A stretch of DNA of 64,000 nt, from contig KL370861.1 in NCBI GenBank assembly GCA_000702085.1, forward strand, positions 188,911 to 252,910, given 5' to 3'. This document shows, piece by piece, positions 24,309-33,006 of the stretch. Below the pieces are notes generated by a model. That model was given only the letters and a program-made list of their open reading frames with translations, did not search any database and was not told where the DNA came from. This DNA comes from Lachnospiraceae bacterium P6A3 (lineage in GTDB: Bacteria; Bacillota; Clostridia; Lachnospirales; Lachnospiraceae). Both the position numbers and the translations under genes were made by a program. The stretch's first letter is position 1. Each line of letters starts with the position of its first letter.

Positions 24309-27140
24309 ATGTTTGAAAAATATCGCTTAAAATCAGTGCTGGTTGAATATAAAAAGAGTTTTGAAACACGCTGGAAAGAAGAAAAATACAAGTGGGAAGC
24401 AGTTCAATGCTTTCAGGTTAATTGGGAAATAAATGCTGGTAATTTCAGTGAGATGTTAACAAAGGCACTTTCTCAGACAGGAAATCTTTTGGTGTCTACT
24501 AACTATTTTCCTGCAAAAATGATTATTAAATTTGCGGAAATAGTTCCAGAAGAAGTTCGAGCTATGTTTATTAACTTATATGATGAAAGTAAAGATGTCT
24601 ATCAGCGAATTGACGATTTTAAGCAAAAATCAAACAGCCTTCTAGAACGATACGGAAATGGAGCGGCTCAGCACTATCAGTATGAGAATACGATTACTAC
24701 ATACTTATGGCTCAGATATCCGGATAAGTATTATATTTTCAAACTGACGGAAATAAAGGCTGTTTCAAATGAATTAGAGAGTGACTATCAGTTTAAAAAA
24801 GGTGCTTACGCCGACAATATTCGTAATTTTTTATCATTCTATAATGAAATATGTGAGGAGCTTAAGCGGGATGATGAACTCAAGAATATGTTGACATCAC
24901 AACTTACTGGTACGTGCTATCCTGACCAGGAGCTTAAGACTCTCACTATAGACGTTGGGTTCTATATTAGCAGATATATCAGCAGTGATAATCAGTCCGC
25001 TTCTACAGATGAATGGTGGCCTCAAGATTATACACCTGCCCTTTCAGTTGATGATTGGGAAGCTTTATTAAATGATAATGACATCTTTATCGATAGTAGT
25101 TTGGAAATAATGAAGCGAATGCTTGATTATGGAGGAAAAGCTACATGTACTCAGCTTTCCATAAAATACGGTGAGAGCAAGAATTTTTACAATGTTGGAT
25201 CTTCAGCATTAGCAAAGAGAATTGTACAAAAGACGGGTTGCCCGGTTATACCACGAGATGAGGAGAATAGCAGATATTGGCCTGTCCTTTATGTAGGAAA
25301 GCCTGCAAGGAAAGATGAAGATGGAGCATATGTTTGGAAACTTCGAGATGAGCTACTTGAAGCGCTTCAGAGAGTTGATTTATCAAAAGTTAAGCTTTAT
25401 GCAAATCTAACACCTCGATTTTGGAAAATTAGCCATGGAAACGATTGTATTAGTGATGCGGAAGCAATCGCTTTTGATAAGAGAAGAGTAATCGTGGTTC
25501 ATAAAGACACTGCAGCGATGGCTAAATCAAGTGTTAGTCAGGGAGATGATTTTACCGCAAACATGAAGAAGGGGGATTACTTCTACATGTGCAGAGGTAA
25601 CAGCGTAAGACTGCTCGGCAGAATTGATACGGATGAAGTTGAAGAAAATCCTGAAAAGCTAGATGGATGGTGTGAACGGAGCTACACTGTGATTGCAGAA
25701 TCACGAGATAAGAACGCATATTCGGGAGAAAAAAAGTGGTGGACACCCAACTTCAATTCTACATGCATTCCCGTTCCAGAAGCTGATTATACATTGTTTG
25801 AGAAAAATATATTAAAACCATATTTTGGAGTGACTAAAGAAGATTTGCTTAAAGGTGATACTTCTGGCATCAACTATTGGTTTTTAAATGCTAATCCTAA
25901 AATTTGGAGTATGTCCAGTATGCCTGTAGGAGAGGTGCAGGATTATACTCTTTACAATGACAATGGAAATAAGCGACGCATTTTTCAAAACTTCCTTGAT
26001 GCCAAAGCGGGTGATATGGTAATTGGTTATGAATCCACTCCTGTAAAGCAGATTGTCGCCATTCTAAGAATCAGTGCTGAACAAGATGGCGAAAAAATAT
26101 ATTTTGAGAAACTGGAGGGACTGACTTCTCCTATAGATTTCTCGACGTTGAAAGAGTGCTCTGAACTCGAAAAGATGGAGTACTTTGGCATGCAGCAAGG
26201 TAGCCTTTTTAAGCTTACCAAAGGAGAATATGAATTTATTCTCGATATGATACGCGAAGAAAATCCGGCTCCTGCTACAAAAGGTAATACTCCATATACA
26301 AAAGAGGATTTTCTTAATCAGGTTTATATGACTGAAGCCAAGTATGATAGATTGGCTGCGGTATTAAAAAAGAAGAAGAATGTAATCCTTCAAGGCGCTC
26401 CTGGTGTTGGTAAGACCTTCGCAGCCAAAAGACTGGCTTACTCAATTATGGGAGAAGTAGATGAGGATCGCATTGAATTTATTCAATTCCATCAGAATTA
26501 TTCATATGAAGATTTTATGATGGGATATAAGCCTGTTGATGATGGATTTAAGCTTAAATTTGGAATCTTTTACAGATTTTGCAAAAAAGCAGAAAATCAT
26601 CCAGATAAAGATTTCTTCTTCATAATTGATGAAATCAATCGCGGAAATATGAGCAAGATTTTTGGTGAATTGCTTATGCTTATTGAGTCTGATTACCGTG
26701 ATAAAAAGGCTACTTTAGCTTATAACGGATTAGAGTTTACGGTACCAAAAAGATTGCATATCATTGGTATGATGAATACAGCGGATCGAAGCCTTGCGAT
26801 GATCGATTATGCTCTTCGTAGAAGATTCAGTTTTTTTGATATGGAACCGGGATTTGATTCGGAAGGTTTTTTAAACTATCAGAAAGGATTTAACAGCGTA
26901 ACATTTGATACATTAGTTGAGAAGATAAAAGAACTGAATGGAGATATCTTAAAAGATCCATCTTTAGGAAAAGGATTCTGCATCGGACATAGTTATTTCT
27001 GTAATATAGATCAGTGCACTGACGATGTGCTGAAAGATATTGTTGATTTTGATATCATTCCTATGCTCAGCGAATATTGGTTCGACGATAATGCAAAGCT
27101 TCAGAAGTGGGAAAATATTCTACATGGGGTGTTTCAATGA
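24309..27140 (+). CDS. mcrB: McrB-type AAA+ restriction NTPase with EVE/PUA-like domains
   Basis: Start ATG 24309 follows AGGAGG (24293-24298); the upstream ATG 24282 lacks a ribosome binding site. 943 aa. An N-terminal region of unknown fold (1-365) is followed by a possible PUA-like segment (about 380-500) and a clear EVE domain (WFLNANPKIWSMSSM..DYTLYNDNGNKRRI, about 522-625). The McrB AAA+ module has Walker A GAPGVGKT (about 695-702), FFFIIDEINRGN (about 766) and the McrB signature MMNTADRS (about 820). EVE domains bind modified cytosine, so the target is probably modified DNA. Stop overlaps the mcrC start (ATGA). Confidence 0.92.
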   Translation: MFEKYRLKSVLVEYKKSFETRWKEEKYKWEAVQCFQVNWEINAGNFSEMLTKALSQTGNLLVSTNYFPAKMIIKFAEIVPEEVRAMFINLYDESKDVYQRIDDFKQKSNSLLERYGNGAAQHYQYENTITTYLWLRYPDKYYIFKLTEIKAVSNELESDYQFKKGAYADNIRNFLSFYNEICEELKRDDELKNMLTSQLTGTCYPDQELKTLTIDVGFYISRYISSDNQSASTDEWWPQDYTPALSVDDWEALLNDNDIFIDSSLEIMKRMLDYGGKATCTQLSIKYGESKNFYNVGSSALAKRIVQKTGCPVIPRDEENSRYWPVLYVGKPARKDEDGAYVWKLRDELLEALQRVDLSKVKLYANLTPRFWKISHGNDCISDAEAIAFDKRRVIVVHKDTAAMAKSSVSQGDDFTANMKKGDYFYMCRGNSVRLLGRIDTDEVEENPEKLDGWCERSYTVIAESRDKNAYSGEKKWWTPNFNSTCIPVPEADYTLFEKNILKPYFGVTKEDLLKGDTSGINYWFLNANPKIWSMSSMPVGEVQDYTLYNDNGNKRRIFQNFLDAKAGDMVIGYESTPVKQIVAILRISAEQDGEKIYFEKLEGLTSPIDFSTLKECSELEKMEYFGMQQGSLFKLTKGEYEFILDMIREENPAPATKGNTPYTKEDFLNQVYMTEAKYDRLAAVLKKKKNVILQGAPGVGKTFAAKRLAYSIMGEVDEDRIEFIQFHQNYSYEDFMMGYKPVDDGFKLKFGIFYRFCKKAENHPDKDFFFIIDEINRGNMSKIFGELLMLIESDYRDKKATLAYNGLEFTVPKRLHIIGMMNTADRSLAMIDYALRRRFSFFDMEPGFDSEGFLNYQKGFNSVTFDTLVEKIKELNGDILKDPSLGKGFCIGHSYFCNIDQCTDDVLKDIVDFDIIPMLSEYWFDDNAKLQKWENILHGVFQ

Positions 27141-28222
27141 CAAGAGATAGAAGGATACTGATAAAAAACATATATCATATGCTTTCTTATGCTTTCAATT
27201 CTCTTAATCATGAAGGCTTTCAGAATGTTGCTAAAGAGGAATTTGATAATATTCAAAATATGTTTGCCGCTATCCTGTGTAGAGGTGTAAATCTCCAACT
27301 TAAACACGGCCTTTATAAAGAATATGTCGAAAAAACAGAGGATTTATCTGTCATACATGGAAAGATAAATCTTCAAGAAACTATCAAAAATAAGATTGAA
27401 AAACGAAAACTTGTAACATGTGATTTTGATGAATTATCCGAGAATAATCTTTTCAATCAGATTATTAAATCCTCAATGATATTGCTGTTAGGTAGTAGTG
27501 AAGTTGAAGAACAGTACAAAAAGGAAATGAAGAAATCGTTGCTGTTCTTTTCGACCATTGATGAAGTTGTCGATATAAAAAACATACAATGGTCGTCTAT
27601 AAGATTTCAACGCAACAATCAGAGTTATAGATTGCTTCTTGGAATTTGTCAACTAATGATCGAAGGAATGATTATCACCACGGAGAAAGGTGTTTATAAG
27701 ATTGCGACATTTGTTGATGATCAAAGGATGTGGCATTTATTCCAAAATTTCATCCTGGAATATTACAAGAAACACTATCCAGAATTGAGACCGCATTCAC
27801 CTCAGATACCTTGGGATGTACCGGAGTCAACTGATATGACTTTGTTGCCAGCAATGCAAACAGACATTGTGCTGCATAATAAACCTAAGACATTGATTAT
27901 CGATGCCAAGTATTACTCGAAAAGTTCTTTTCAAAAGCAGTTTGATAAACAGACGATAATGTCTGGTAATCTTTATCAAATTTATACATACGTAAAGAAC
28001 TGTGATAGTAATAATACAGGTGATGTTTCGGGGCTATTGTTATACGCAAAGACTGATGAGGAGCTTGAACCTAGGGGCGATTATATGATGGGGAGGAATC
28101 ATATTGGAGTTGATTATCTTGATTTAAGTGTTGAATTTGAAGATATAAGAGACAAACTTGACTCTATTGTAGAGCGGGAGTTGGGATATATCATCAGAAT
28201 TAAAAAAATGCAAAATCAATAG
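27137..28222 (+). CDS. mcrC: McrC-type nuclease subunit of the McrBC system
   Basis: 361 aa from ATG 27137, which overlaps the mcrB stop as ATGA. It belongs to the 5-methylcytosine restriction McrC/LlaJI.2 type: an N-terminal VIHGKINLQETI and SENNLFNQIIK motif, and a C-terminal PD-(D/E)XK nuclease seen as MQTDIVLHNKPKTLIIDAKYY (about residues 238-258). It cuts DNA when activated by the McrB ring. Confidence 0.92.
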   Translation: MTRDRRILIKNIYHMLSYAFNSLNHEGFQNVAKEEFDNIQNMFAAILCRGVNLQLKHGLYKEYVEKTEDLSVIHGKINLQETIKNKIEKRKLVTCDFDELSENNLFNQIIKSSMILLLGSSEVEEQYKKEMKKSLLFFSTIDEVVDIKNIQWSSIRFQRNNQSYRLLLGICQLMIEGMIITTEKGVYKIATFVDDQRMWHLFQNFILEYYKKHYPELRPHSPQIPWDVPESTDMTLLPAMQTDIVLHNKPKTLIIDAKYYSKSSFQKQFDKQTIMSGNLYQIYTYVKNCDSNNTGDVSGLLLYAKTDEELEPRGDYMMGRNHIGVDYLDLSVEFEDIRDKLDSIVERELGYIIRIKKMQNQ

Positions 28223-28254
28223 TAGCTATTAGACATAAAGAGGAACGCCGAAAT

Positions 28255-29319
28255 ATGAATAATAGTTTTTCTGTTATGACTGATAAAATGCAAATGTTAT
28301 ATATGGATATAGTAGCTTCGTTGGGACAGCTGCCGGAAGAACAGAAGGGTTTTATTTTTGGCTATGAGGGAGAGGAAGACTACGATTGGATTCATGCGGT
28401 GGCTTGTTATATAGCACTGGAATTCGTAAAGTATTCGTTTGATTATTCGGATCCGCAATTTCCGCTACGACATTTCCTACAAGATGTTGATGATGATAGT
28501 GAACGTATGCTGCAGCAAAGAATCATGCAGTACGTTTTAAAGTACAAAAAACAAGAAATAGAAATGAAAGGCGGAGATATTTCTCCAAATGATAAATTTG
28601 CAAATTTGAATATGGATGAGATAGACAGTAAACTTAAAGGCTATCGCATCACAGAGATGAATTATTTTGAACAACAAAACATCCATGATCTTGAGATAAT
28701 AAAATCCATTGTGGAAAGACGAATTGTTAGCTCAAAAAAGGTTTCTAATGCTCGTTTTGTTGAAATCATGGAACAGTATGATGAATTTGTGGAATCTTTG
28801 ATAGAACGATCCAAAAAGAGTGATAAAGATATGGTATTTGCATCTTTAGCATTCTTTACACTTGAATGGCATTATCCAATCGAATTTTTTTATTTCCTGG
28901 CAAACATTATGGAAGAAGAGAGAATAGATGCCATTGATCAGGATGCTCTTGTTCTTTTGTGTGGATATGTAAACATTGAATCGAGATTTGGTGGATGGTT
29001 TTCCACAGAAAGTCGAATGATAAAGGGGCGGATTTTAGTATCGCCATTATTGTTCGGAAGAGAGGCCGATAGGTTTTCTCGTGAGACTATGAAGGATCTA
29101 TTGAAGGAAATTCTGGTATTAATTACAAAATATACTGAGGTAGTGGAGGTTGAAGACGGGCGGCTTTATAAGGATTGGTTTAGGGAGGAGTCTTCTTTGA
29201 CTGATTGGGCGTCTTTCTTTAGGTTTTATGATGTTTTCGCTATATGGCAGAGAAAGGAATGGACGCCTAAGCGAATACAAAAGATGAGATATTTGTTTGA
29301 GTCAACTTTGAGTAAATAG
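28255..29319 (+). CDS. Unknown protein next to McrBC
   Basis: 354 aa, AGAGGAA before the start. Not recognised. It is acidic and helical, with an N-terminal domain containing DYDWIHAVACYIALEFVKYSFDY and a C-terminal region DWFREESSLTDWASFFRFYDVFAIWQRKEWTPKRIQKMR. No signal peptide or membrane helix. It is 32 bases downstream of mcrC, on the same strand, and its composition matches the restriction genes, so it may be an accessory or partner of the defence block. Confidence 0.7.
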   Translation: MNNSFSVMTDKMQMLYMDIVASLGQLPEEQKGFIFGYEGEEDYDWIHAVACYIALEFVKYSFDYSDPQFPLRHFLQDVDDDSERMLQQRIMQYVLKYKKQEIEMKGGDISPNDKFANLNMDEIDSKLKGYRITEMNYFEQQNIHDLEIIKSIVERRIVSSKKVSNARFVEIMEQYDEFVESLIERSKKSDKDMVFASLAFFTLEWHYPIEFFYFLANIMEEERIDAIDQDALVLLCGYVNIESRFGGWFSTESRMIKGRILVSPLLFGREADRFSRETMKDLLKEILVLITKYTEVVEVEDGRLYKDWFREESSLTDWASFFRFYDVFAIWQRKEWTPKRIQKMRYLFESTLSK

Positions 29320-29348
29320 GTAAATCCCAAAAATCGTTCTTAGAAGAG

Positions 29349-29389
29349 TGAGTTTTCACATGATACCTTATTCATGTAAGGAAAACTCA
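29349..29389 (+). other. Hairpin just before the ribosome binding site of a 38-codon gene
   Basis: TGAGTTTTC plus ACATGA pair with TCATGT and GAAAACTCA across an 8-base loop, leaving a small bulge. The 3' arm ends a few bases before AAAGGAGG (29393-29400), so it can act as a leader structure or partial terminator. Confidence 0.5.
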
Positions 29390-29410
29390 GAGAAAGGAGG
29401 ACGATTGAAA

Positions 29411-29527
29411 ATGGATGCGACTGATCGTTGCTGGGAAACCGGTACATATACCGATGAATGTATTTGCGAAATGTGTGAACACAAAAACGAATGTAGTGGA
29501 TACGAAGATCATGATGATGAGGATTAA
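29411..29527 (+). CDS. 38-aa cysteine-rich acidic micropeptide
   Basis: ATG 29411 follows a near-perfect AAAGGAGG at 29393-29400 (a TTG at 29405 is an alternative start). The peptide has five cysteines and a CW pair: C-W-E, then C-I-C-E-M-C-E-H-K-N-E-C, and ends in an acidic HDDED tail. The CxCxxC-x5-C spacing with a histidine suggests a zinc or iron binding knuckle. It is followed after 26 bases by the 138-aa gene. A strong ribosome binding site and neat spacing argue that it is a real gene. Confidence 0.6.
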   Translation: MDATDRCWETGTYTDECICEMCEHKNECSGYEDHDDED

Positions 29528-29553
29528 TTGTAAAAAGAAAGAGGGTGCTGCTT

Positions 29554-29970
29554 ATGGAAGTGCGAGATTTAGGCGGCTGGAGATTTTTTATCGGTGACGA
29601 TAGTGGATTTGTAAAAGAAAAAGTAGGAAAGTGGATGTATTTCTTTAGGGATTATGAAGGAAGGAAATTCACGGAAGAGCGGTGTCGCGAGGTCGTCGAA
29701 CAAGAAATTGTTTGGGAATCTAAGTGTTCTGATAGTAATGAGGGAGTAGCTTGTTTTTATTTGAATATTGATGACATTGAACGACATAAGCAAATCCTAC
29801 AATATTTTGTTGACCATGATATGATTCGTCGAACCAAAGCTGGAAAGCTATATAATATTTCTTTCAAACTAGACAATCAAACTAGAGCGGGTGCTTATGG
29901 AAATGATTTTAACGCAGAACTGAAATTGGAAGATTTTATGGATTTAACAACTGGGAAATGGTATGTGTAG
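29554..29970 (+). CDS. Conserved hypothetical protein of unknown function
   Basis: Start ATG 29554 with GAAAGAGGG at 29537-29545; 138 aa. It begins MEVRDLGGWRFFIGDDSGFVKEKVGKWMYFF and has a central C-x-C-free YLNIDDIERHKQILQYFVDHDMIRRTKAGKLYNISFK stretch. I recall similar proteins in other clostridia but know no function for them. It is the last gene of the cargo block and has a terminator-like hairpin behind it. Confidence 0.65.
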   Translation: MEVRDLGGWRFFIGDDSGFVKEKVGKWMYFFRDYEGRKFTEERCREVVEQEIVWESKCSDSNEGVACFYLNIDDIERHKQILQYFVDHDMIRRTKAGKLYNISFKLDNQTRAGAYGNDFNAELKLEDFMDLTTGKWYV

Positions 29971-29997
29971 ATGCCATAACAGGTCTCCTTTCACATA

Positions 29998-30038
29998 TGG
30001 AGCATAGGCTGTACTTCGGCTTATGCTCCATTTGTTTG
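29998..30038 (+). terminator. Terminator-like hairpin at the end of the cargo block
   Basis: TGGAGCATAGGC (29998-30009) pairs with GCTTATGCTCCA (30019-30030), one G-T pair, followed by TTTGTTTG. Confidence 0.7.
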
Positions 30039-30173
30039 GGGATTATTGTCTTATCATTAATAGGTAATAGCAAATGATTATCAAGAAATTGTTCATTGAA
30101 TTTTTCAAAACATGTTTGTTGATTTTTACCAATTGAAAAAGTCACTTAAGCGTAATATATTATATCCATAAAG

Positions 30174-30194
30174 CAAACATACGTTCGATATAAT
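30174..30194 (+). promoter_or_regulatory. LexA/DinR-box-like palindrome overlapping a -10 element
   Basis: The sequence CAAACATACGTTCG (30174-30187), read on the minus strand, matches the Firmicute LexA (DinR) consensus CGAACRNRYGTTYC at 13 of 14 positions. TATAAT follows at 30189-30194. No good -35 is seen. The 528-base gap 29971-30498 otherwise holds a terminator, a cruciform-prone segment (CAGACG 30211-30216 / CGTCTG 30250-30255) and only short doubtful reading frames. Confidence 0.5.
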
Positions 30195-30498
30195 TCAAGC
30201 GTTGGGAGGCATACCGCAGACGGCACTAAGCCTCAGTGTAAACGGAAAACGTCTGTATATCTTTGAGGGAGGAAATGAACATATGGAGAAGGATGTTTAT
30301 ACGCGTAGGGGAGGGTGATATATCCGGCACCTGCGCAATTTATTACAGAGGATTTTAGTGAGCTGCTCGGACCTCGGAGATTTATAGTCGGCTTGCTTCC
30401 ACAATTAAATAATCATTGTTCCATAGTAACTTGTAAAGGTGACTTTCCCTTTCCTTTTCAAGCCGGTATCTCTTATGAAACGGGGGTGAATAGTCACG

Positions 30499-30705
30499 AT
30501 GGATAAGATTGATTTTTACTGCAGGAAATGCAGAAAATCATTTAAGATGTCCTATGAGATTAGCGGTAATGATGATGCAGCCGCTATGAACGGCATCATG
30601 ATCAGGTGTCACACCAATAAATGTACCAGAGTAGTGACCCTCAAGAATTTCACTGAGGGGCAGATAATAGCAAGAACAGATTCTTGCGGTAAGTGCTACT
30701 TATAA
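30499..30705 (+). CDS. Small zinc-ribbon-like protein
   Basis: 68 aa, GGGGGTGA upstream. Cysteines are arranged as CRKC near residues 8-11 and C-H-T-N-K-C at about 37-42, a two-knuckle zinc ribbon, with a further CGKC at the C terminus. Small proteins of this kind are common in the regulatory end of clostridial ICEs. Role unknown. Confidence 0.65.
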   Translation: MDKIDFYCRKCRKSFKMSYEISGNDDAAAMNGIMIRCHTNKCTRVVTLKNFTEGQIIARTDSCGKCYL

Positions 30706-30713
30706 TCAAAGAA

Positions 30714-30725
30714 TACACGCGTGTA
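30714..30725. promoter_or_regulatory. 12-bp perfect palindrome TACACGCGTGTA
   Basis: It lies between the zinc-ribbon gene and the sigma-like regulator, in otherwise asymmetrical DNA, and could be an operator for the regulatory module (inference). Confidence 0.35.
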
Positions 30726-30785
30726 AATCATGCATAACAAACAATTAAACAGGGCTTCATGATATGGGGGCACAGACCCACCGCG

Positions 30786-30836
30786 GACGCATGAAAAGAT
30801 GATCAGTTAAAGGCTGAGTCTTTTTATGCGTCTTTT
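30786..30836 (+). terminator. Leader terminator/attenuator before the sigma-like gene
   Basis: GACGCATGAAAAGA (30786-30799) pairs with TCTTTTTATGCGTC (30819-30832) with one G-T pair, followed by TTTTCGTTTTG. It lies 50 bases before the sigma-like regulator and so may control read-through into the regulator-xis-int unit. Confidence 0.65.
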
Positions 30837-30887
30837 CGTTTTGCTTCCTTTTTCCGGTCATCATCCTGAGAGAGGAGACAAAATACG

Positions 30888-31466
30888 TTGAAAAAAGACA
30901 AAACAGATTTTCTTACGCTGTACAGACAGGCTGATGCAGACGGCAGGTTTGATCTGATGATGGCTAATTTCACCAAATTTCCGGGAATTATCAAAAATGC
31001 AGAGGTCAAGACTATGTACAGGATCCGGTCTGAAAGGGAATATCTTCGGAGCAGATCCAGGGATGAACTTGGTGTTCGGGTACAGGGATCCGGCATGGCT
31101 GACAGCACTTCGGAAGAAGCGATGGACATAGCTGCCATTAAAGAGTCCTTTATTACCGGAAAGCTGCCTAAAGCAATGCTTAAGGGCGTAGAAGGGGCAG
31201 ATGATTACCTGGAGGATATCAGGACGATAAGCCTGATGCACATGGACTATGAGCTGTTACAGGGGATTGTGGCGACACTTGAAGAAAATGAGGCAAAGCT
31301 CTTCAGAATGCATGTGGTTGAGGGTCAGTTTTTCAAGGAAATCGGAGATGAGGATGGCCGGAACATGGAAACTGTCAGAAAACGAATGCAAAAGCTTCGT
31401 AACAGGCTTCGGGACGACATGGTGGAACTGCTTGAGATCAACTGTAGAAAGGATAGAAGAAAATGA
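30888..31466 (+). CDS. Sigma-70 region 4-like regulator
   Basis: 192 aa from TTG 30888 with AGAGGAG at 30871-30877. The C-terminal part (TLEENEAKLFRMHVVEGQFFKEIGDEDGRNMETVRKRMQKLRNRLRDDM, about residues 126-175) has the helix-turn-helix of sigma region 4. Proteins like this precede xis and int in Tn916/Tn1549-type elements and are thought to switch the element's gene expression. ATGA overlap with xis. Confidence 0.75.
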   Translation: MKKDKTDFLTLYRQADADGRFDLMMANFTKFPGIIKNAEVKTMYRIRSEREYLRSRSRDELGVRVQGSGMADSTSEEAMDIAAIKESFITGKLPKAMLKGVEGADDYLEDIRTISLMHMDYELLQGIVATLEENEAKLFRMHVVEGQFFKEIGDEDGRNMETVRKRMQKLRNRLRDDMVELLEINCRKDRRK

Positions 31467-31681
31467 ATGAAAAAGAGCATGAAGAAATAAAGGTACCCAT
31501 ATCGGAGTCTTATACCCTTTCTATAGAAGAGGCTGCTGAATACTTCGGAATCGGGCAGACGAGACTTCGCAGACTTATCAAGCTGAATCCGGGTGCAGAC
31601 TATTTGATTTCCATAGGAAACCGTACCCGGATAAAACGCATTAAATTCGAGCATTTTATTGATTCTGCTTCAGTTCTCTGA
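31463..31681 (+). CDS. xis: Excisionase (Tn916 Xis-like)
   Basis: 72 aa. YTLSIEEAAEYFGIGQTRLRRLIKLNP is the winged-helix/MerR-like DNA-binding domain of Tn916-family excisionases; a basic RTRIKRIKFEHFID wing follows. Xis bends the element ends and drives integrase toward excision. It lies between the sigma-like regulator and the integrase gene, as usual. Confidence 0.88.
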   Translation: MNEKEHEEIKVPISESYTLSIEEAAEYFGIGQTRLRRLIKLNPGADYLISIGNRTRIKRIKFEHFIDSASVL

Positions 31682-31782
31682 CGTGGCAGACAAATGCTTT
31701 TCAATGGCAGATTATGGCCCGATATGCTATGATTATCAGTGCATATCGGAGCTGAAATTTTCGAAAAATGGAGGTTTTCGAT

Positions 31783-33006
31783 ATGAGCGAAAAAAGAAGA
31801 GACAGCCGCGGAAGGATTCTTCGCAGCGGCGAGATTCAGGAAAGCAACGGAAGATACAGATTTAAGTACAAGGATACTCTTGGAAGGGAAAGATGTGTCA
31901 GGTCCTGGAGGCTTGATGCATCCGATCCGGTACCGGCCGGAGAAAAGCCGGATGTGCCGCTTAGGGAACTGGAAAAGAGGATCAGCAAGGATCTGGACGA
32001 TCTTGTTGCACCTGAGGGAGGAGGGTTTAAGGTTGTTGATCTGGTAGAGAGATATGTCTCATTGAGAAGAGGAGGAGTACGTCCCAGCACGCAGGCCGGA
32101 TACAGGACGGTAATGAAGCTTTTGAATAATGATCCGTTCGGATCCGTTCCGGTGGATAAAGTCAGAAAAATTGATGCCCAGAGATGGCTTATCAAGCTCC
32201 AGGCGGAAGGCAAAGGCTATAGTTCCATACACGTGATAAGAGGAGTGCTCAGACCTGCTTTCGAAATGGCTGTAGATAATGATTTTATAAGGAAGAACCC
32301 TTTTGAGTTCGATCTTGGAAGTGTTATCTACAACGATAGTGTCAAGAGAGAGGCGCTCTCCCGTGAAGATGAAAGAAAGTTCATGACTTTCGTCAGGGAA
32401 GATTCCTATTTCAGAAGGCACTATGATGCGTTCTATATCCTGTTCAATACAGGCCTCAGAATATCTGAGTTTGCCGGACTGACCCTTAAGGATGTAGATA
32501 TCGAAAACAGGAAGATCAATGTTGACCATCAGCTCCAGAGAGATATTGGCATCGGTTATAACATCAGAGAGACTAAGACTCGTGCGGGAGCAAGGATTGT
32601 CCCCATGACGGAGGAAGTCAGCGAGTGTTTTAAACGCATTATTGCTAAGCGTAAGAAACTCAAAGTTGAACCCATGGTCGACGGCTATTCGGGATTTATA
32701 TTTATAGACAAAGACGGTCATCCTATGGTTGCCATGCACTTTGAGAACTTTTTCAGGCATGCGGTAGCAAAATACAACTCCATTTATAAGGTTCAGCTTC
32801 CGAATATCACGCCACATATTGCACGTCATACTTTCTGCAGTCGTATGGCTGCGGCGAGAATGAATCCCAAAACTTTGCAGTATATTATGGGGCACTCAGA
32901 TATCGGAGTTACGCTTAATACCTACACTCACATGGGGGTCGAGGATGCCTGTGAAGAGATGTCTCAGATTGATAAAACCGGTACCGCAATCAGGTCAATT
33001 TCATAA
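31783..33006 (+). CDS. int: Tyrosine recombinase (ICE integrase)
   Basis: ATG 31783 follows TGGAGG at 31769-31774; the in-frame ATG 31768 overlaps that site. 407 aa. An N-terminal arm-binding domain (KRRDSRGRILRSGEIQESNGRYRFKY), a SAM-like core-binding domain and the catalytic domain with R226 (GLRISEF), H345-x-x-R348 (HIARH), H371 (MGHSD) and nucleophile Y381 (NTYTH). All five catalytic residues are present, so the enzyme is probably active. It inserts and excises the element. Confidence 0.95.
   Translation: MSEKRRDSRGRILRSGEIQESNGRYRFKYKDTLGRERCVRSWRLDASDPVPAGEKPDVPLRELEKRISKDLDDLVAPEGGGFKVVDLVERYVSLRRGGVRPSTQAGYRTVMKLLNNDPFGSVPVDKVRKIDAQRWLIKLQAEGKGYSSIHVIRGVLRPAFEMAVDNDFIRKNPFEFDLGSVIYNDSVKREALSREDERKFMTFVREDSYFRRHYDAFYILFNTGLRISEFAGLTLKDVDIENRKINVDHQLQRDIGIGYNIRETKTRAGARIVPMTEEVSECFKRIIAKRKKLKVEPMVDGYSGFIFIDKDGHPMVAMHFENFFRHAVAKYNSIYKVQLPNITPHIARHTFCSRMAAARMNPKTLQYIMGHSDIGVTLNTYTHMGVEDACEEMSQIDKTGTAIRSIS

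Larger units (their letters stand above)
17505..30035. other. AT-rich defence cargo block within the ICE
   Basis: From 17.5 to 30.0 kb the DNA is visibly richer in A and T than the transfer genes on either side (for example many AAA/TTT codons in hsdM-mcrC against GGA/CTC/AAG-rich virB4). It holds an HTH regulator, HsdM, HsdS, HsdR, McrB, McrC and three uncharacterised genes, all on one strand. It appears to be a cargo insertion between the relaxase region and the integrase module. No flanking insertion sequence or repeat was recognised. Confidence 0.7.

Noticed and set aside
30315-30506. 63-codon frame from GTG, and a 27-codon frame from ATG 30275
   Set aside because: Both have no recognisable features and unsure starts; the first overlaps the zinc-ribbon gene. 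They may be decayed remnants, but not enough to call.
32059-32895. 278-codon minus-strand frame opposite the integrase gene
   Set aside because: It is the shadow of the integrase gene; the plus-strand product has all catalytic residues.
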